Source of the DNA: Mesorhizobium sp.
GTDB lineage: Bacteria; Pseudomonadota; Alphaproteobacteria; Rhizobiales; Rhizobiaceae
Assembly (NCBI GenBank): GCA_019509685.1
Contig: JAEKLU010000040.1
Location: 1-8,314 of the forward strand
DNA length: 8,314 nt
Reading direction: 5' to 3'
Below the pieces are notes generated by a model. The model made no database searches and was not told the origin of the DNA. It was given only the letters and a program-made list of their open reading frames with translations. Numbering within the stretch: position 1 is the first letter of the stretch; every line of letters starts with the position of its first letter. This document shows positions 1 to 6,713 of the stretch, one piece after another. Both the position numbers and the translations under genes were made by a program.

Positions 1-49
1 CCATGTTGGCCTCGCCCTTGGCGCCAAGATGGGTGAGGGCGGGCGTCAT
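1..49 (-). CDS. moaC: MoaC, cyclic pyranopterin monophosphate synthase (5' end only)
   Basis: Only the first 16 codons lie in the window; the gene runs off the left edge. The translation from the ATG at 49-47 is MTPALTHLGAKGEANM, which matches the characteristic MoaC N-terminus (LTHxxxxGEAxM). In the family, MoaC acts with MoaA to turn GTP into cyclic pyranopterin monophosphate, the first stage of molybdenum cofactor synthesis in the cytoplasm. The start lies 2 bp after the trpC stop (TGA-CG-ATG), so it is probably translated by coupling to trpC. Rhizobial genomes commonly place moaC directly after trpC, which supports the call. A GAGG in the trpC 3' end, about 14 bp upstream, is too far away to be a good ribosome binding site. 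No catalytic residue is visible in this fragment, so the call rests on the N-terminus and context. Confidence 0.85.
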   Translation of the reverse strand, partial: MTPALTHLGAKGEANM

Positions 50-51
50 CG

Positions 52-867
52 TCAGACGGCGGCCTCGACCGCCGCCTTGCCCGTGAGAAGCAGGCGCGTT
101 GCGGCCGCCACATCGTTCTGCCGCATCAGGCTCTCGCCGACGAGGAAGGTGCCGATGCCGGTCTTTTGCATCCTGATGCAATCGTCATGGGTGAAAATGC
201 CGCTCTCGCTGACCAGCAAGCGACCGCTCGGCACCATCGACGCCAGCCGCTCCGAGGTGTTGAGATTGGTCTCGAATGTTCTGAGATTGCGGTTGTTGAT
301 GCCGATCAATCGCGACGACAGTTTTACCGCGCGCTCGGTTTCTGCCTCATCATGCACCTCGATCAGCGCATCCATGCCAAGCTCGAACGCCACGGCTTCG
401 AGCTCGCTCGCCAGGGCATCGTCGACGCTGGCCATGATGATCAGGATAGCATCCGCGCCCCAGGCTCGGGCTTCGTAGACCTGGTAAGGGTCGAACAGGA
501 AATCCTTGCGCAGCGCAGGCAATGACACCGCTTTGCGGGCGCTGGTGAGGAATTCCGGAGCGCCCTGGAAAGACGGCGCGTCCGTCAGCACCGAAAGGCA
601 GGCTGCGCCGCCTTGCTGATAGGCTTTCGCAAGTGCCGGCGGATCGAAATCGGCGCGGATCAGCCCCTTGGATGGGCTCGCCTTCTTGATCTCGGCGATC
701 AGGGCGAAGCCGCCCGATCCGCGCTTTGCCTCAAGTGCGGCAAGGAAACCACGCGGCGCGTCGGCGTCTTTCGCCCGCGCCTTGATTTCGGCGAGCGACA
801 GTTTGCCCTTCGCCGCCGCGATCTCTTCGCGCTTGTAGGCTTCGATCTTGCGCAGGATATCCGACAA
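52..867 (-). CDS. trpC: Indole-3-glycerol phosphate synthase
   Basis: Cytoplasmic enzyme of tryptophan synthesis that converts 1-(o-carboxyphenylamino)-1-deoxyribulose 5-phosphate to indole-3-glycerol phosphate, with loss of CO2 and water. The 271-residue single-domain (beta/alpha)8 barrel has the usual length of monofunctional TrpC and is not fused to TrpF. Visible active-site signatures are [11 protein letters not shown] (Glu59, Lys61), PALRKDF (Lys121), IEVHDE (Glu170), GINNRNL (Asn191) and VSESG (Ser222). The start is TTG at 867-865. I keep it because the resulting N-terminus, [16 protein letters not shown], is the conserved rhizobial one and because trpD stops only 4 bp upstream. The ribosome binding site is weak (a GGA about 7 bp upstream), consistent with coupling to trpD. 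moaC follows after 2 bp. Identity is very secure; the TTG start is likely. Confidence 0.97.
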   Translation of the reverse strand: MSDILRKIEAYKREEIAAAKGKLSLAEIKARAKDADAPRGFLAALEAKRGSGGFALIAEIKKASPSKGLIRADFDPPALAKAYQQGGAACLSVLTDAPSFQGAPEFLTSARKAVSLPALRKDFLFDPYQVYEARAWGADAILIIMASVDDALASELEAVAFELGMDALIEVHDEAETERAVKLSSRLIGINNRNLRTFETNLNTSERLASMVPSGRLLVSESGIFTHDDCIRMQKTGIGTFLVGESLMRQNDVAAATRLLLTGKAAVEAAV

Positions 868-871
868 GGTT

Positions 872-1882
872 TTATCCGTTCGAAATCTCGATCAGCTTCT
901 CAAGCACGGCAACCGCGCGACCGCTGTCGATGGCCTGCGTGGCAGCGGCGATACCGTCGGCAAGGGTGGTCGCCTTGCCGGCAACGACCAGCCCGGCGCC
1001 GGCATTCATCAGCACCGTGTCGCGATAGGCGCCGGCAGCGCCGCTCAGCATATCGCGCAGCGCCTTGGCATTATAGGCCGCTTCGCCTCCACGCAGATCT
1101 TTCTTCGCATGGCGCTTCAGCCCAAACGCTTCCGGGGTGAGGGTGAAGCTGCGAATCTCGCCCCCGACAAGCTCCGCCACCTGCGTTTCGCCGGTGGTGG
1201 TGATCTCGTCATAGCCGTCGCCATGGACGACCCAGGCGTGGTCGGTGCCGAGCGCCTTCAGCGTCTCGGCCACGGGCATGATCCATTCCGGCAGGAACAC
1301 GCCGACCATTTGACGGCTGACGCTGGCCGGGTTCGACAGTGGCCCAAGCAGGTTGAAGATGGTGCGCGTGCCGAGTTCGCCCCTGACCGGGCCGACATGC
1401 TTCATCGCCGGATGATGGGCCGGCGCGAACATGAAGCCGACGCCGGCCTCCTGGATGCAACGGCCGATCGTCTCCGGTGAAATGTCGACCTTGACGCCGA
1501 GCGCCGTCAGCACGTCGGCAGCGCCGGTCAGCGAGGACAGGCCGCGATTGCCGTGCTTGGCGACCGGCACGCCGGCGGCGGCAATCACGAAGGCGGATCC
1601 GGTCGAGATGTTGACGGAATGCGAATTGTCGCCGCCCGTGCCGACGATGTCGATGGCGCCCGGGGGCGCCTCGACGCGCAGCATCTTGGCGCGCATCGTG
1701 GCGACAGCGCCGGAAATCTCGCTCACCGTCTCGCCGCGCACGCGCAGCGCCATCAGGAACCCGCCGATCTGGCCGGGCGTGGCATCGCCCGACATGATGA
1801 CGTCGAAGGCTTCGCGCGCTTCCTCGAAGGAAAGTGCGGTGCCGGTCGCGACCTTTGCGATGTGTGTCTTCAGCGCGCTCAT
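872..1882 (-). CDS. trpD: Anthranilate phosphoribosyltransferase
   Basis: Transfers phosphoribose from PRPP to anthranilate, the second committed step of tryptophan synthesis, in the cytoplasm. The 336 residues match the normal length of stand-alone TrpD. An N-terminal helical domain (about 1-70) precedes the nucleotide-binding part. Family motifs are intact: the glycine-rich PRPP loop GTGGD (81-85), NIST (91-94), KHGNRGLSS (109-117), the anthranilate-contacting Arg167 followed by [17 protein letters not shown], and the metal-binding Asp225-Glu226 pair in HGDGYDE. There is no TrpG glutaminase fusion. The ATG start (1882-1880) overlaps the stop of the upstream chaperone gene as ATGA, which fixes the start and implies translational coupling; no strong separate ribosome binding site is visible. 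It forms a pair with trpC downstream. No attenuator or trp leader peptide is seen anywhere upstream, including before ppiD. Confidence 0.97.
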   Translation of the reverse strand: MSALKTHIAKVATGTALSFEEAREAFDVIMSGDATPGQIGGFLMALRVRGETVSEISGAVATMRAKMLRVEAPPGAIDIVGTGGDNSHSVNISTGSAFVIAAAGVPVAKHGNRGLSSLTGAADVLTALGVKVDISPETIGRCIQEAGVGFMFAPAHHPAMKHVGPVRGELGTRTIFNLLGPLSNPASVSRQMVGVFLPEWIMPVAETLKALGTDHAWVVHGDGYDEITTTGETQVAELVGGEIRSFTLTPEAFGLKRHAKKDLRGGEAAYNAKALRDMLSGAAGAYRDTVLMNAGAGLVVAGKATTLADGIAAATQAIDSGRAVAVLEKLIEISNG

Positions 1883-3774
1883 CGTGTCTGGGCTTGCGAA
1901 ACGGCGTTCGGATCGACGCGGACGTTGTATTGTGACTGAAGCTGCGCCACCAACTGGTCGAGCAGATCGTCCGACATGCCGGCGCCGAAGGATTTCTGCG
2001 CATCCTCCGGAACCGAGCTGCCATCGGCGCCCGCCGGCTCGAAGACCTCGGCGACCTTGAACAGGATCTGCCCGTCGCCGGTGGGCGAGGGGATGAGGCC
2101 CGTGCCGCCTTCGCCGACGCCGAACATCGTTGCAGCACCTTCCTTGCCGAAATCGGCATCGTCGGCTTCGCGCTTCAGGCCGCGCTTGGTCTGCTTGTCG
2201 AGCTTGAGCTCGCCGGCGATAACGTCGAGCGTGGTGCCGGCCTTGAGGCGCTTTTCGAACTCCTGCGCCTTCGCGTCGAGCCGCTTGTCGGTCTCGGCGG
2301 CCGTCCAGTCGGCCACGACTTTCTGACGGACTTCGTCCAGCGTGCGGTCGCGGGCCGGCGTGATCGACTGTACTTCGTAGAAGACGAAGCCGTTGTTGGT
2401 CGTGGTCAGGCCCTCGTTCTCGATGTTCGGCTCGGCCGCGAAGACCGATTTGATGAGATCGGCCGATTCCGGCAGGTCGTTGACAACGGTGCCGTCCGGC
2501 CGCAAGCCGGTGCGGTCGATGGCGTCGATGGTGACCACCTTGAGCTTCAGCTTGTCGGCCGCCTGGGCAAGCGAAGCGCCCGAGGCTCGGGTGTCTTCGT
2601 AGCTGTCGTGGACGTCGAGCAGGATGCGGCTTGCTTCGCCCAAGGCGAGGTCCTTGCGGATCTGGGCTGAGACTTCGGTAAGCGGCTTTACCACCTGCGG
2701 CTTGATCTCGGTAACGCGCAACAGAACCGGGCCGAAGGCGCCCTGGACGACCGGGCTGACCTCATTGGCGTTGAGCGAGAAAGCGGCGTCGGCAACCGCC
2801 TTGTCGGCTACCTTGTCCCTGGACAGCGTGCCAAGCAGCGTGTCGGCCTGCGTCTTGCCCTCGGCGGTGACGAGCTTGTCGAAAGTGGCGCCGGCCTTCA
2901 GCGAATCATAGGCGGCCTTGGCCGCATCCGGGGTCTTGAACACCAACTGCTCGATGGTGCGCATCTCGGGCGTCGTGTAGCGTGCGATGTTCTTCTTGTA
3001 ATCGTCGCTGACCTGGCTGTCGGTCACCGCCGACGGATCCATGATGTCCTGCGGCTCCAGCCGGGCATAGGAAAACTTACGGTATTCCGGTGCGGCGTAA
3101 GCCTTCTTGTTGGCGTCGAAATAAGTGTTCAAGGCGCTGTCGGACGGGGCCTCGATCGGCTGCGCCAGCGTCTTCGGCAGCACCAGATACTCGATCGTGC
3201 GATCCTCGCCGCGGTAAAGCGAAACCGCCTTCAGGAAAGTCTGCGGTACCTTCATTCCGTCCGAGATCGCCTCGACGATCTGCTGGCGCACCGCCACTTG
3301 CGAACGGTTCTTGAGATAGTCCTCAGGCCGCATCCCGAGCTGGCGCAGCAGATATTCGAAGGTCCTGCGGTCGAACTGGCCGCCGGGACCCTTGAAGGCA
3401 GGATCCTCGCGGGTCAACTCGGCCAGCCGATCCTTGGAAAGGCCGAGGCCAAGCTTGCGCGCCTGCTCGTCGAGCACTGCGCCCGAGACAAGCTGCGACA
3501 GCACCTGATTGTCGACACCGAGCAGCTTGGCCTGCTCCTGGGTGACGCGCTGGCCATATTGCTGCGAGAGCATGCTGAGCTGGCGATTATAGGCGAGGCG
3601 GTATTCGTTGATCGAAACCTCCGTGCCACCGGCGGTGATCACCGCGTGATGGCCAGCCAGGAAGCCACCCGCCATCCGGGTGGTCACGCCCCAGGCGAGG
3701 AAACTCAACACCAGCAAGGACAACAACGCCTTCGCGACCCAGGTACCTGCCGCGCTTCTCAATATACCAAGCAT
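1879..3774 (-). CDS. PpiD/SurA-like membrane-anchored periplasmic chaperone (parvulin family)
   Basis: A 631-residue protein close to PpiD in length (about 620) and layout. A single N-terminal membrane anchor (about 12-32, rich in Leu/Val, ending AWGV) leaves the rest in the periplasm. A SurA-type N-terminal chaperone domain follows (about 45-205, starting at [19 protein letters not shown]). Next come a PPIC/parvulin-like region (about 272-358) and a second helical chaperone-like part to the C-terminus. In the family this protein sits beside the Sec translocon and assists folding of exported proteins. The parvulin region lacks the usual GGDLG segment and the two conserved histidines (RTIEQLVF replaces the xRHILV type; GPVLLRV replaces GYHIIKV), so isomerase activity is doubtful. 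The start is ATG 3774-3772, with GGAAG 5 bp upstream. The 3' end overlaps trpD by 4 bp. It heads the operon. ppiD is the usual name, but orthology is not proved here. Confidence 0.9.
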   Translation of the reverse strand: MLGILRSAAGTWVAKALLSLLVLSFLAWGVTTRMAGGFLAGHHAVITAGGTEVSINEYRLAYNRQLSMLSQQYGQRVTQEQAKLLGVDNQVLSQLVSGAVLDEQARKLGLGLSKDRLAELTREDPAFKGPGGQFDRRTFEYLLRQLGMRPEDYLKNRSQVAVRQQIVEAISDGMKVPQTFLKAVSLYRGEDRTIEYLVLPKTLAQPIEAPSDSALNTYFDANKKAYAAPEYRKFSYARLEPQDIMDPSAVTDSQVSDDYKKNIARYTTPEMRTIEQLVFKTPDAAKAAYDSLKAGATFDKLVTAEGKTQADTLLGTLSRDKVADKAVADAAFSLNANEVSPVVQGAFGPVLLRVTEIKPQVVKPLTEVSAQIRKDLALGEASRILLDVHDSYEDTRASGASLAQAADKLKLKVVTIDAIDRTGLRPDGTVVNDLPESADLIKSVFAAEPNIENEGLTTTNNGFVFYEVQSITPARDRTLDEVRQKVVADWTAAETDKRLDAKAQEFEKRLKAGTTLDVIAGELKLDKQTKRGLKREADDADFGKEGAATMFGVGEGGTGLIPSPTGDGQILFKVAEVFEPAGADGSSVPEDAQKSFGAGMSDDLLDQLVAQLQSQYNVRVDPNAVSQAQTR

Positions 3775-3917
3775 GCATACTTCCGATTTTTGCGCATTTT
3801 CGCATGCGCCGAGTCTGAAACAAGCGCAATAGCGCCCTTCCAGCCCACTGTCGATTGCTTTGTGACCTGATTTTGGTAGTGAGGGCGCTGCTTAATGTCG
3901 CTCGGAGAATACGCCCC
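3775..3917. promoter_or_regulatory. Divergent intergenic region ppiD / tpiA
   Basis: This gap must carry the start signals for leftward ppiD and rightward tpiA. Visible structure includes a stem GCGCAT-TTTCGC-ATGCGC (3792-3809) close to the ppiD start. There is also an 8-bp inverted repeat, AGCGCCCT (3831-3838) and AGGGCGCT (3882-3889), with centres about 51 bp apart. For tpiA I see only weak boxes, such as TTGCTT (3855-3860) with TAGTGA (3877-3882) 16 bp later, and I do not call a promoter. The tpiA ribosome binding site GGAG is at 3904-3907. An 8-bp pair in a region this size can arise by chance. Confidence 0.5.
3796..3823 (-). promoter_or_regulatory. Candidate promoter for ppiD-trpD-trpC-moaC
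   Basis: On the minus strand TTGTTT (3823-3818) and GAAAAT (3801-3796) are separated by 16 bp, giving a predicted short leader of about 15-20 bases before the ppiD ATG at 3774. The match to sigma-70 consensus is only partial (3/6 and 4/6). A promoter must lie in this 143-bp divergent gap unless transcription enters from elsewhere, so the location is plausible but the exact boxes are tentative. A GAGTC site (3811-3815), of the GANTC type methylated by CcrM in alphaproteobacteria, falls inside the spacer. Confidence 0.3.
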
Positions 3918-4685
3918 ATGACCCCTGGAATCCGCCCGCTCGTTGCCGGCAACTGGAAAATGAACGGCACCAGCGCCTCGCTGAACGAGCTGAGGTCGAT
4001 CGGCAACGGTTTCATGAGCGGGCTGGATGCGGAAACCGAAGCGGTGGTGTGCGTGCCGGCGACCCTGCTTCAGCGGGCCGCCGAAATCCTGTCGCGCACA
4101 CCGGTGCGGACCGGCGGCGAGGATTGCCATCCCAAGGAGAGCGGTGCTTTCACCGGCGAGATTTCGGCCGAGATGTTGAAAGATGCCGGCGCCAGCCACG
4201 TCATCGTCGGCCACTCCGAACGGCGTGAGCAATTCGGCGAGGACGATGCGATCGTCAATGCCAAGGCCACGGCCGCCTGGCGGGCAGGGCTGGTGGCCAT
4301 CGTCTGCATCGGCGAGACGCGGGCCGAGCGCGAGGCCGGCACGACGCTCGATGTCCTGTCGCGCCAGGTCGACGGCTCCGTGCCGGCCACCGCCACCGCG
4401 GCGAATACTATCATTGCCTATGAGCCGGTCTGGGCCATCGGCACCGGCTTGACGCCGACCGCCGCCGACGTCGCGCAGGCGCATGCGCATATCCGCGGCA
4501 AGCTGACCGGATTGCTCGGCGATGCCGCGGCCAAGATGCGCATTCTCTATGGCGGTTCGGTCAAGCCGTCCAACGCGGTCGAACTGCTCGGCGTCGCGAA
4601 TGTCGACGGCGCGCTGGTCGGCGGCGCGAGCCTGAAGGCGGCGGACTTCCTCGCCATTGCGGAAGCCTATATGAGCATGGCGTAA
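3918..4685 (+). CDS. tpiA: Triosephosphate isomerase
   Basis: Interconverts dihydroxyacetone phosphate and glyceraldehyde 3-phosphate in the cytoplasm, in glycolysis, gluconeogenesis and the Entner-Doudoroff/Calvin-linked routes. The 255-residue (beta/alpha)8 protein has the standard length. Catalytic residues are all present: Asn12 and Lys14 in AGNWKMNG, His99 and Glu101 in VGHSERR, and the base Glu169 in [11 protein letters not shown], which also begins the phosphate-gripping loop 6. The YGGSV phosphate-binding motif is at 211-215 and GALVGGASL is near 231-239. I chose the ATG at 3918 because it puts the family N-terminus ([12 protein letters not shown]) at the usual place and has GGAG about 10 bp upstream. 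An in-frame ATG further upstream at 3855 would add 21 residues of unrelated sequence. It is divergent from ppiD and followed by secG after 171 bp. Confidence 0.98.
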   Translation: MTPGIRPLVAGNWKMNGTSASLNELRSIGNGFMSGLDAETEAVVCVPATLLQRAAEILSRTPVRTGGEDCHPKESGAFTGEISAEMLKDAGASHVIVGHSERREQFGEDDAIVNAKATAAWRAGLVAIVCIGETRAEREAGTTLDVLSRQVDGSVPATATAANTIIAYEPVWAIGTGLTPTAADVAQAHAHIRGKLTGLLGDAAAKMRILYGGSVKPSNAVELLGVANVDGALVGGASLKAADFLAIAEAYMSMA

Positions 4686-4707
4686 CCGCCGCGGCTCGCT
4701 TCGGCGG
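4686..4707 (+). terminator. Hairpin directly after tpiA, weak terminator candidate
   Basis: CCGCCG (4686-4691) and CGGCGG (4702-4707) form a 6-bp GC stem with a 10-base loop, starting on the base after the tpiA stop codon. No run of T follows (CCTGGGGACG comes next), so it does not look like a classical intrinsic terminator. It may act as an mRNA end stabiliser or may simply reflect GC-rich sequence. Confidence 0.3.
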
Positions 4708-4728
4708 CCTGGGGACGGGCGGAAATCT

Positions 4729-4756
4729 TTGCAATGGCCGCGTTGCTTCCCATATT
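4729..4756 (+). promoter_or_regulatory. Candidate promoter for secG
   Basis: TTGCAA (4729-4734) and CATATT (4751-4756) are 16 bp apart, each matching 4/6 of the sigma-70 consensus; the -10 region also contains CCATAT, close to the rhizobial CTATAT. This would give a secG leader of about 95 bases. A second, weaker pair is TTGGAA (4770-4775) with TAAGGA (4793-4798), 17 bp apart. Either fits a secG start separate from tpiA; neither is proved by sequence alone. Confidence 0.35.
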
Positions 4757-4807
4757 CCCGGCCACGGGCTTGGAAATGCCGCCAAAGCATTGTAAGGAGC
4801 CGCCTCC

Positions 4808-4837
4808 AAATCACCGGTCATTTGCGCGGTCGCGCAA
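4808..4837 (+). repeat. Two adjacent palindromes in the secG leader
   Basis: The first, 4808-4823, is AAATCACCGGTCATTT: symmetric except at one C/C pair, with the perfect core ACCGGT. The second, 4822-4837, is TTGCGCGGTCGCGCAA: a perfect inverted repeat able to form a 6-bp stem with a GGTC loop. They share two bases and end 9 bp before the secG ribosome binding site AGGA (4847-4850). They could be an operator, a folded 5' leader, or a chance product of GC-rich DNA. Confidence 0.4.
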
Positions 4838-4856
4838 GGCCTCGCCAGGATAAATT

Positions 4857-5360
4857 ATGGAAACCGTACTGATCGTCATCCACCTTATGGTCGTGCTCGC
4901 CCTTGTCGGCGTGGTGCTGCTGCAGCGCTCCGAAGGCGGCGGTCTCGGCATTGGCGGCGGCTCCGGTTTCATGACCGCGCGGGGTGCAGCCAATGCACTG
5001 ACCCGCGCCACCGCTATCCTGGCGGCCGCCTTCTTCGTCACATCGCTCGGGCTGTCGATCCTGGCCCGCTACGGCGAAAAGCCGATCGACATTCTCGATC
5101 GCCCGGCGACATCGACCTCGGGTAATGGGGTGCTCAACCAGCTGCCGGGCTCCAATGGACCGGTGGGCACCACGCAGCCCGCGGCTCCGGCCGGCACGAC
5201 GGCTCCCGCTGCCGCGACAACCACCACGCCGCTTGCCAATGGCGGCACTCCGGCTCCGGCGAATACGACCACCCCGGCTCCCGCCACGGCGAATCCGGCC
5301 ACGCCGCCGGCAACGAACGGCACCTCGGCGCCAGCCGCCCCGCAGGTTCCGAACCAATAG
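4857..5360 (+). CDS. secG: SecG, preprotein translocase subunit
   Basis: Small inner-membrane subunit of the SecYEG channel; it helps SecA-driven export. The 167-residue product has the SecG layout. Transmembrane segment 1 (about 3-22) is followed by the hallmark loop LLQRSEGGGLGIGGGSGF (21-38), and transmembrane segment 2 (about 51-70) by RYGEKPIDIL. Residues from about 83 to 167 form an Ala/Pro/Thr/Asn-rich low-complexity tail ending APQVPNQ. That makes the protein about 57 residues longer than E. coli SecG (110), although such tails are common in alphaproteobacterial SecG. The start at ATG 4857 is fixed by AGGA 6 bp upstream and by the immediate membrane segment. It sits between tpiA and a secreted cell-wall enzyme and has a strong hairpin just after its stop. 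The tail composition differs from neighbouring proteins but has no sign of foreign origin. Confidence 0.95.
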   Translation: METVLIVIHLMVVLALVGVVLLQRSEGGGLGIGGGSGFMTARGAANALTRATAILAAAFFVTSLGLSILARYGEKPIDILDRPATSTSGNGVLNQLPGSNGPVGTTQPAAPAGTTAPAAATTTTPLANGGTPAPANTTTPAPATANPATPPATNGTSAPAAPQVPNQ

Positions 5361-5376
5361 CCGCGCAAGCTTTCAG

Positions 5377-5411
5377 GCCGCGATCTGTGGTTCTTTGAAC
5401 ACAGTCGCGGC
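5377..5411 (+). terminator. Large hairpin after secG, probable 3' end structure
   Basis: Starting 17 bp after the secG stop, GCCGCGA (5377-5383) pairs with TCGCGGC (5405-5411). Inside it CTGT (5385-5388) pairs with ACAG (5401-5404), and GTTC (5390-5393) with GAAC (5397-5400), around a TTT loop. That is 15 base pairs, with two single-base bulges on the 5' arm only. The sequence after it (AAATGCGTG) has no T-run, so it is either a Rho-assisted or T-less end or an mRNA-stabilising structure. A second short stem follows: CCGGGCG (5440-5446) with CGCCTGG (5450-5456), one G-U pair and a 3-base loop. Confidence 0.5.
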
Positions 5412-5462
5412 AAATGCGTGCCCGATCACGAAGATTCAACCGGGCGTAGCGCCTGGGTAAGC

Positions 5463-5492
5463 TTGAGGGCGCGGCGGCTAATCGATTATAGG
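5463..5492 (+). promoter_or_regulatory. Candidate promoter for the L,D-transpeptidase gene
   Basis: TTGAGG (5463-5468) lies 18 bp upstream of TATAGG (5487-5492). Read against the rhizobial consensus, the same place gives CTTGAG (5/6 of CTTGAC) and TTATAG (4/6 of CTATAT). It follows the secG hairpins and precedes the coding start by 82 bp. The match is moderate. Confidence 0.4.
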
Positions 5493-5523
5493 TTGTTCGC
5501 GGCACTTTTCGGCGTCCTTGGGG

Positions 5524-5539
5524 GGCGTCGGGCGACGCC
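5524..5539 (+). other. Stem-loop in the transpeptidase leader
   Basis: GGCGTC (5524-5529), loop GGGC, GACGCC (5534-5539): a perfect 6-bp GC-rich stem about 35 bp before the start codon, inside the leader predicted from the promoter candidate. A second GGCGTC copy occurs at 5511-5516 and could compete for pairing with GACGCC. Whether this is regulatory is unknown. Confidence 0.35.
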
Positions 5540-5574
5540 GTGGGCAACTTGCAGTCAAGAATCGGATCTTCGCC

Positions 5575-6693
5575 ATGCAGCTTCGCAGCTTCATTATTCT
5601 GGGATTCTGTGCCGTCCTCGGCATGGGCTCCGCGGCCATTGCCGGACCGGCAAACATGGTCTCTTCCCCGTCGCTCGAGAAGACCGACGCAATTCCTGTC
5701 GCCGCCAAGAGCGACGCATCGCAGCTGAAGCTTCTCAAGAAGAAGAAAAACCCGACCTCGGACGATCTTGCGCAGATCGGCAAACTCGAGGCCAAGATGG
5801 CGGCCGACAAGCAGTCCGCCAAGGATAAGGCGCTCGAGGCTCGCAAAATGGCGATGCGCGATGCCGCCAAGGCCAAGGCCGACGCCGCGCGCCAGGAATG
5901 GCTTGCCAAGAAGGGCACTGCCGCACCGGCTGAAGTCGCCGACGCCAAGCCGACAAAGAAGACGACCAAGATCGCGTCGCTCGAACCGGTGGCGCCGCCT
6001 GTCCAGACCGAGGAGCCTATCCCGGCGGAGGCCATGAATGTCACCGCCAGCGGCAACAATGGCGAGTTGCGCAGCGAGCAGCCGGGGCAGAAGCAAGCGA
6101 GCAGCGGCGGTCTGTTCGACGGTCTGTTCGGCGGCAAAGCCAAAGCAACCTCGATCGACTATTTGCCCGAGACGCGCGCGCTCGATTCGGTGCTTGCAAG
6201 GAGGGACTCCAAGCGGCCCTTCAAGGTGAAGCCGGAATTCGTGCCGCAGGACGTCACCTTCACCGGCTATGAGCCGGGCACCATCGTCATCGACACCAGC
6301 GCCCGTCGTCTCTATCTCGTCGAGACCTATTCGACGGCGCGCCGCTATGCCATCGCGGTCGGCCGCGAAGGCCTGCAGTTCAAGGGCACTGTTGCCGTTG
6401 GCGACAAGCAGGAATGGCCGCGCTGGATCCCGACGCTCGATATGCAGAAGCGCGAACCCAAGCACTATGGCCAGTACAAGGACGGCATGCCCGGCGGTGG
6501 CCAGAATCCGCTCGGCGCGCGCGCCATCTACCTCTATGACGGCAAGAAGGACACGCATCTGCGCATCCACGGCACCATCGCGCCGCAGTCGATCGGAACC
6601 AGCGCTTCGAATGGCTGCTTCCGCATGATCAACGAGCACGTCATGGACCTCTACAGCCGTGTCAGGGTCGGTACCAAGGTCGTTATCATCTGA
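5575..6693 (+). CDS. Secreted L,D-transpeptidase (YkuD domain)
   Basis: Periplasmic cell-wall enzyme; the family forms 3-3 crosslinks in peptidoglycan or attaches proteins to it through an acyl-enzyme on cysteine. The 372-residue product starts with a signal peptide (1-23: MQLR, a hydrophobic stretch, then an SAAIA-G cleavage-like site). Residues about 50-113 form a Lys/Ala-rich region, probably helical or coiled coil. A Pro/Ala/Gly-rich linker follows to about 190, including GGLFDGLFGG (178-187). The YkuD domain spans about 233-372, from PGTIVIDTSARRLYLVE to TKVVII. Catalytic signatures are His332 in RIHGT and Cys348 in SNGCFRM, preceded by the family's NPLGARAIYLY. I chose ATG 5575 because it creates the signal peptide; an upstream in-frame start at 5518 would bury it. 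The ribosome binding site is weak (CGGA, 8 bp upstream). It is followed by a clear terminator, so it is probably transcribed alone or as the last gene. The exact subfamily and substrate cannot be told. Confidence 0.95.
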   Translation: MQLRSFIILGFCAVLGMGSAAIAGPANMVSSPSLEKTDAIPVAAKSDASQLKLLKKKKNPTSDDLAQIGKLEAKMAADKQSAKDKALEARKMAMRDAAKAKADAARQEWLAKKGTAAPAEVADAKPTKKTTKIASLEPVAPPVQTEEPIPAEAMNVTASGNNGELRSEQPGQKQASSGGLFDGLFGGKAKATSIDYLPETRALDSVLARRDSKRPFKVKPEFVPQDVTFTGYEPGTIVIDTSARRLYLVETYSTARRYAIAVGREGLQFKGTVAVGDKQEWPRWIPTLDMQKREPKHYGQYKDGMPGGGQNPLGARAIYLYDGKKDTHLRIHGTIAPQSIGTSASNGCFRMINEHVMDLYSRVRVGTKVVII

Positions 6694-6713
6694 CACGTTC
6701 GATCAAACTGCCG

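Noticed and set aside
58..76. GGCGGC / GCCGCC hairpin near the end of trpC as a terminator
   Set aside because: It lies inside the trpC coding sequence (Ala/Val codons), has no T-run on the minus strand, and moaC follows after 2 bp, so termination is not expected.
1209..2159. 316-codon minus-strand frame spanning the ppiD-trpD junction
   Set aside because: Out-of-frame reading of two real genes on the same strand; the product is Arg-rich without recognisable motifs.
3759..4814. 351-codon open frame on the minus strand opposite tpiA
   Set aside because: It covers tpiA antisense and both flanking spacers, has Arg/Gly-rich composition and no domain, while tpiA on the other strand has every catalytic motif.
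5518..5574. Longer N-terminus for the L,D-transpeptidase
   Set aside because: It would place 19 Arg/Gly-rich residues before an intact signal peptide and would include the leader stem-loop; ATG 5575 fits a secreted protein.
5418..5828. 136-codon plus-strand frame beginning after the secG hairpin
   Set aside because: It overlaps the transpeptidase signal-peptide region in another frame, shows no family similarity that I recognise and has no good ribosome binding site.
5134..6696. 520-codon open frame on the minus strand opposite the transpeptidase and the secG tail
   Set aside because: It mirrors the codons of clearly real plus-strand genes in GC-rich DNA, crosses several intergenic signals including the promoter candidate and hairpins, and its product is low-complexity Arg/Leu/Asp-rich sequence with no recognisable domain.
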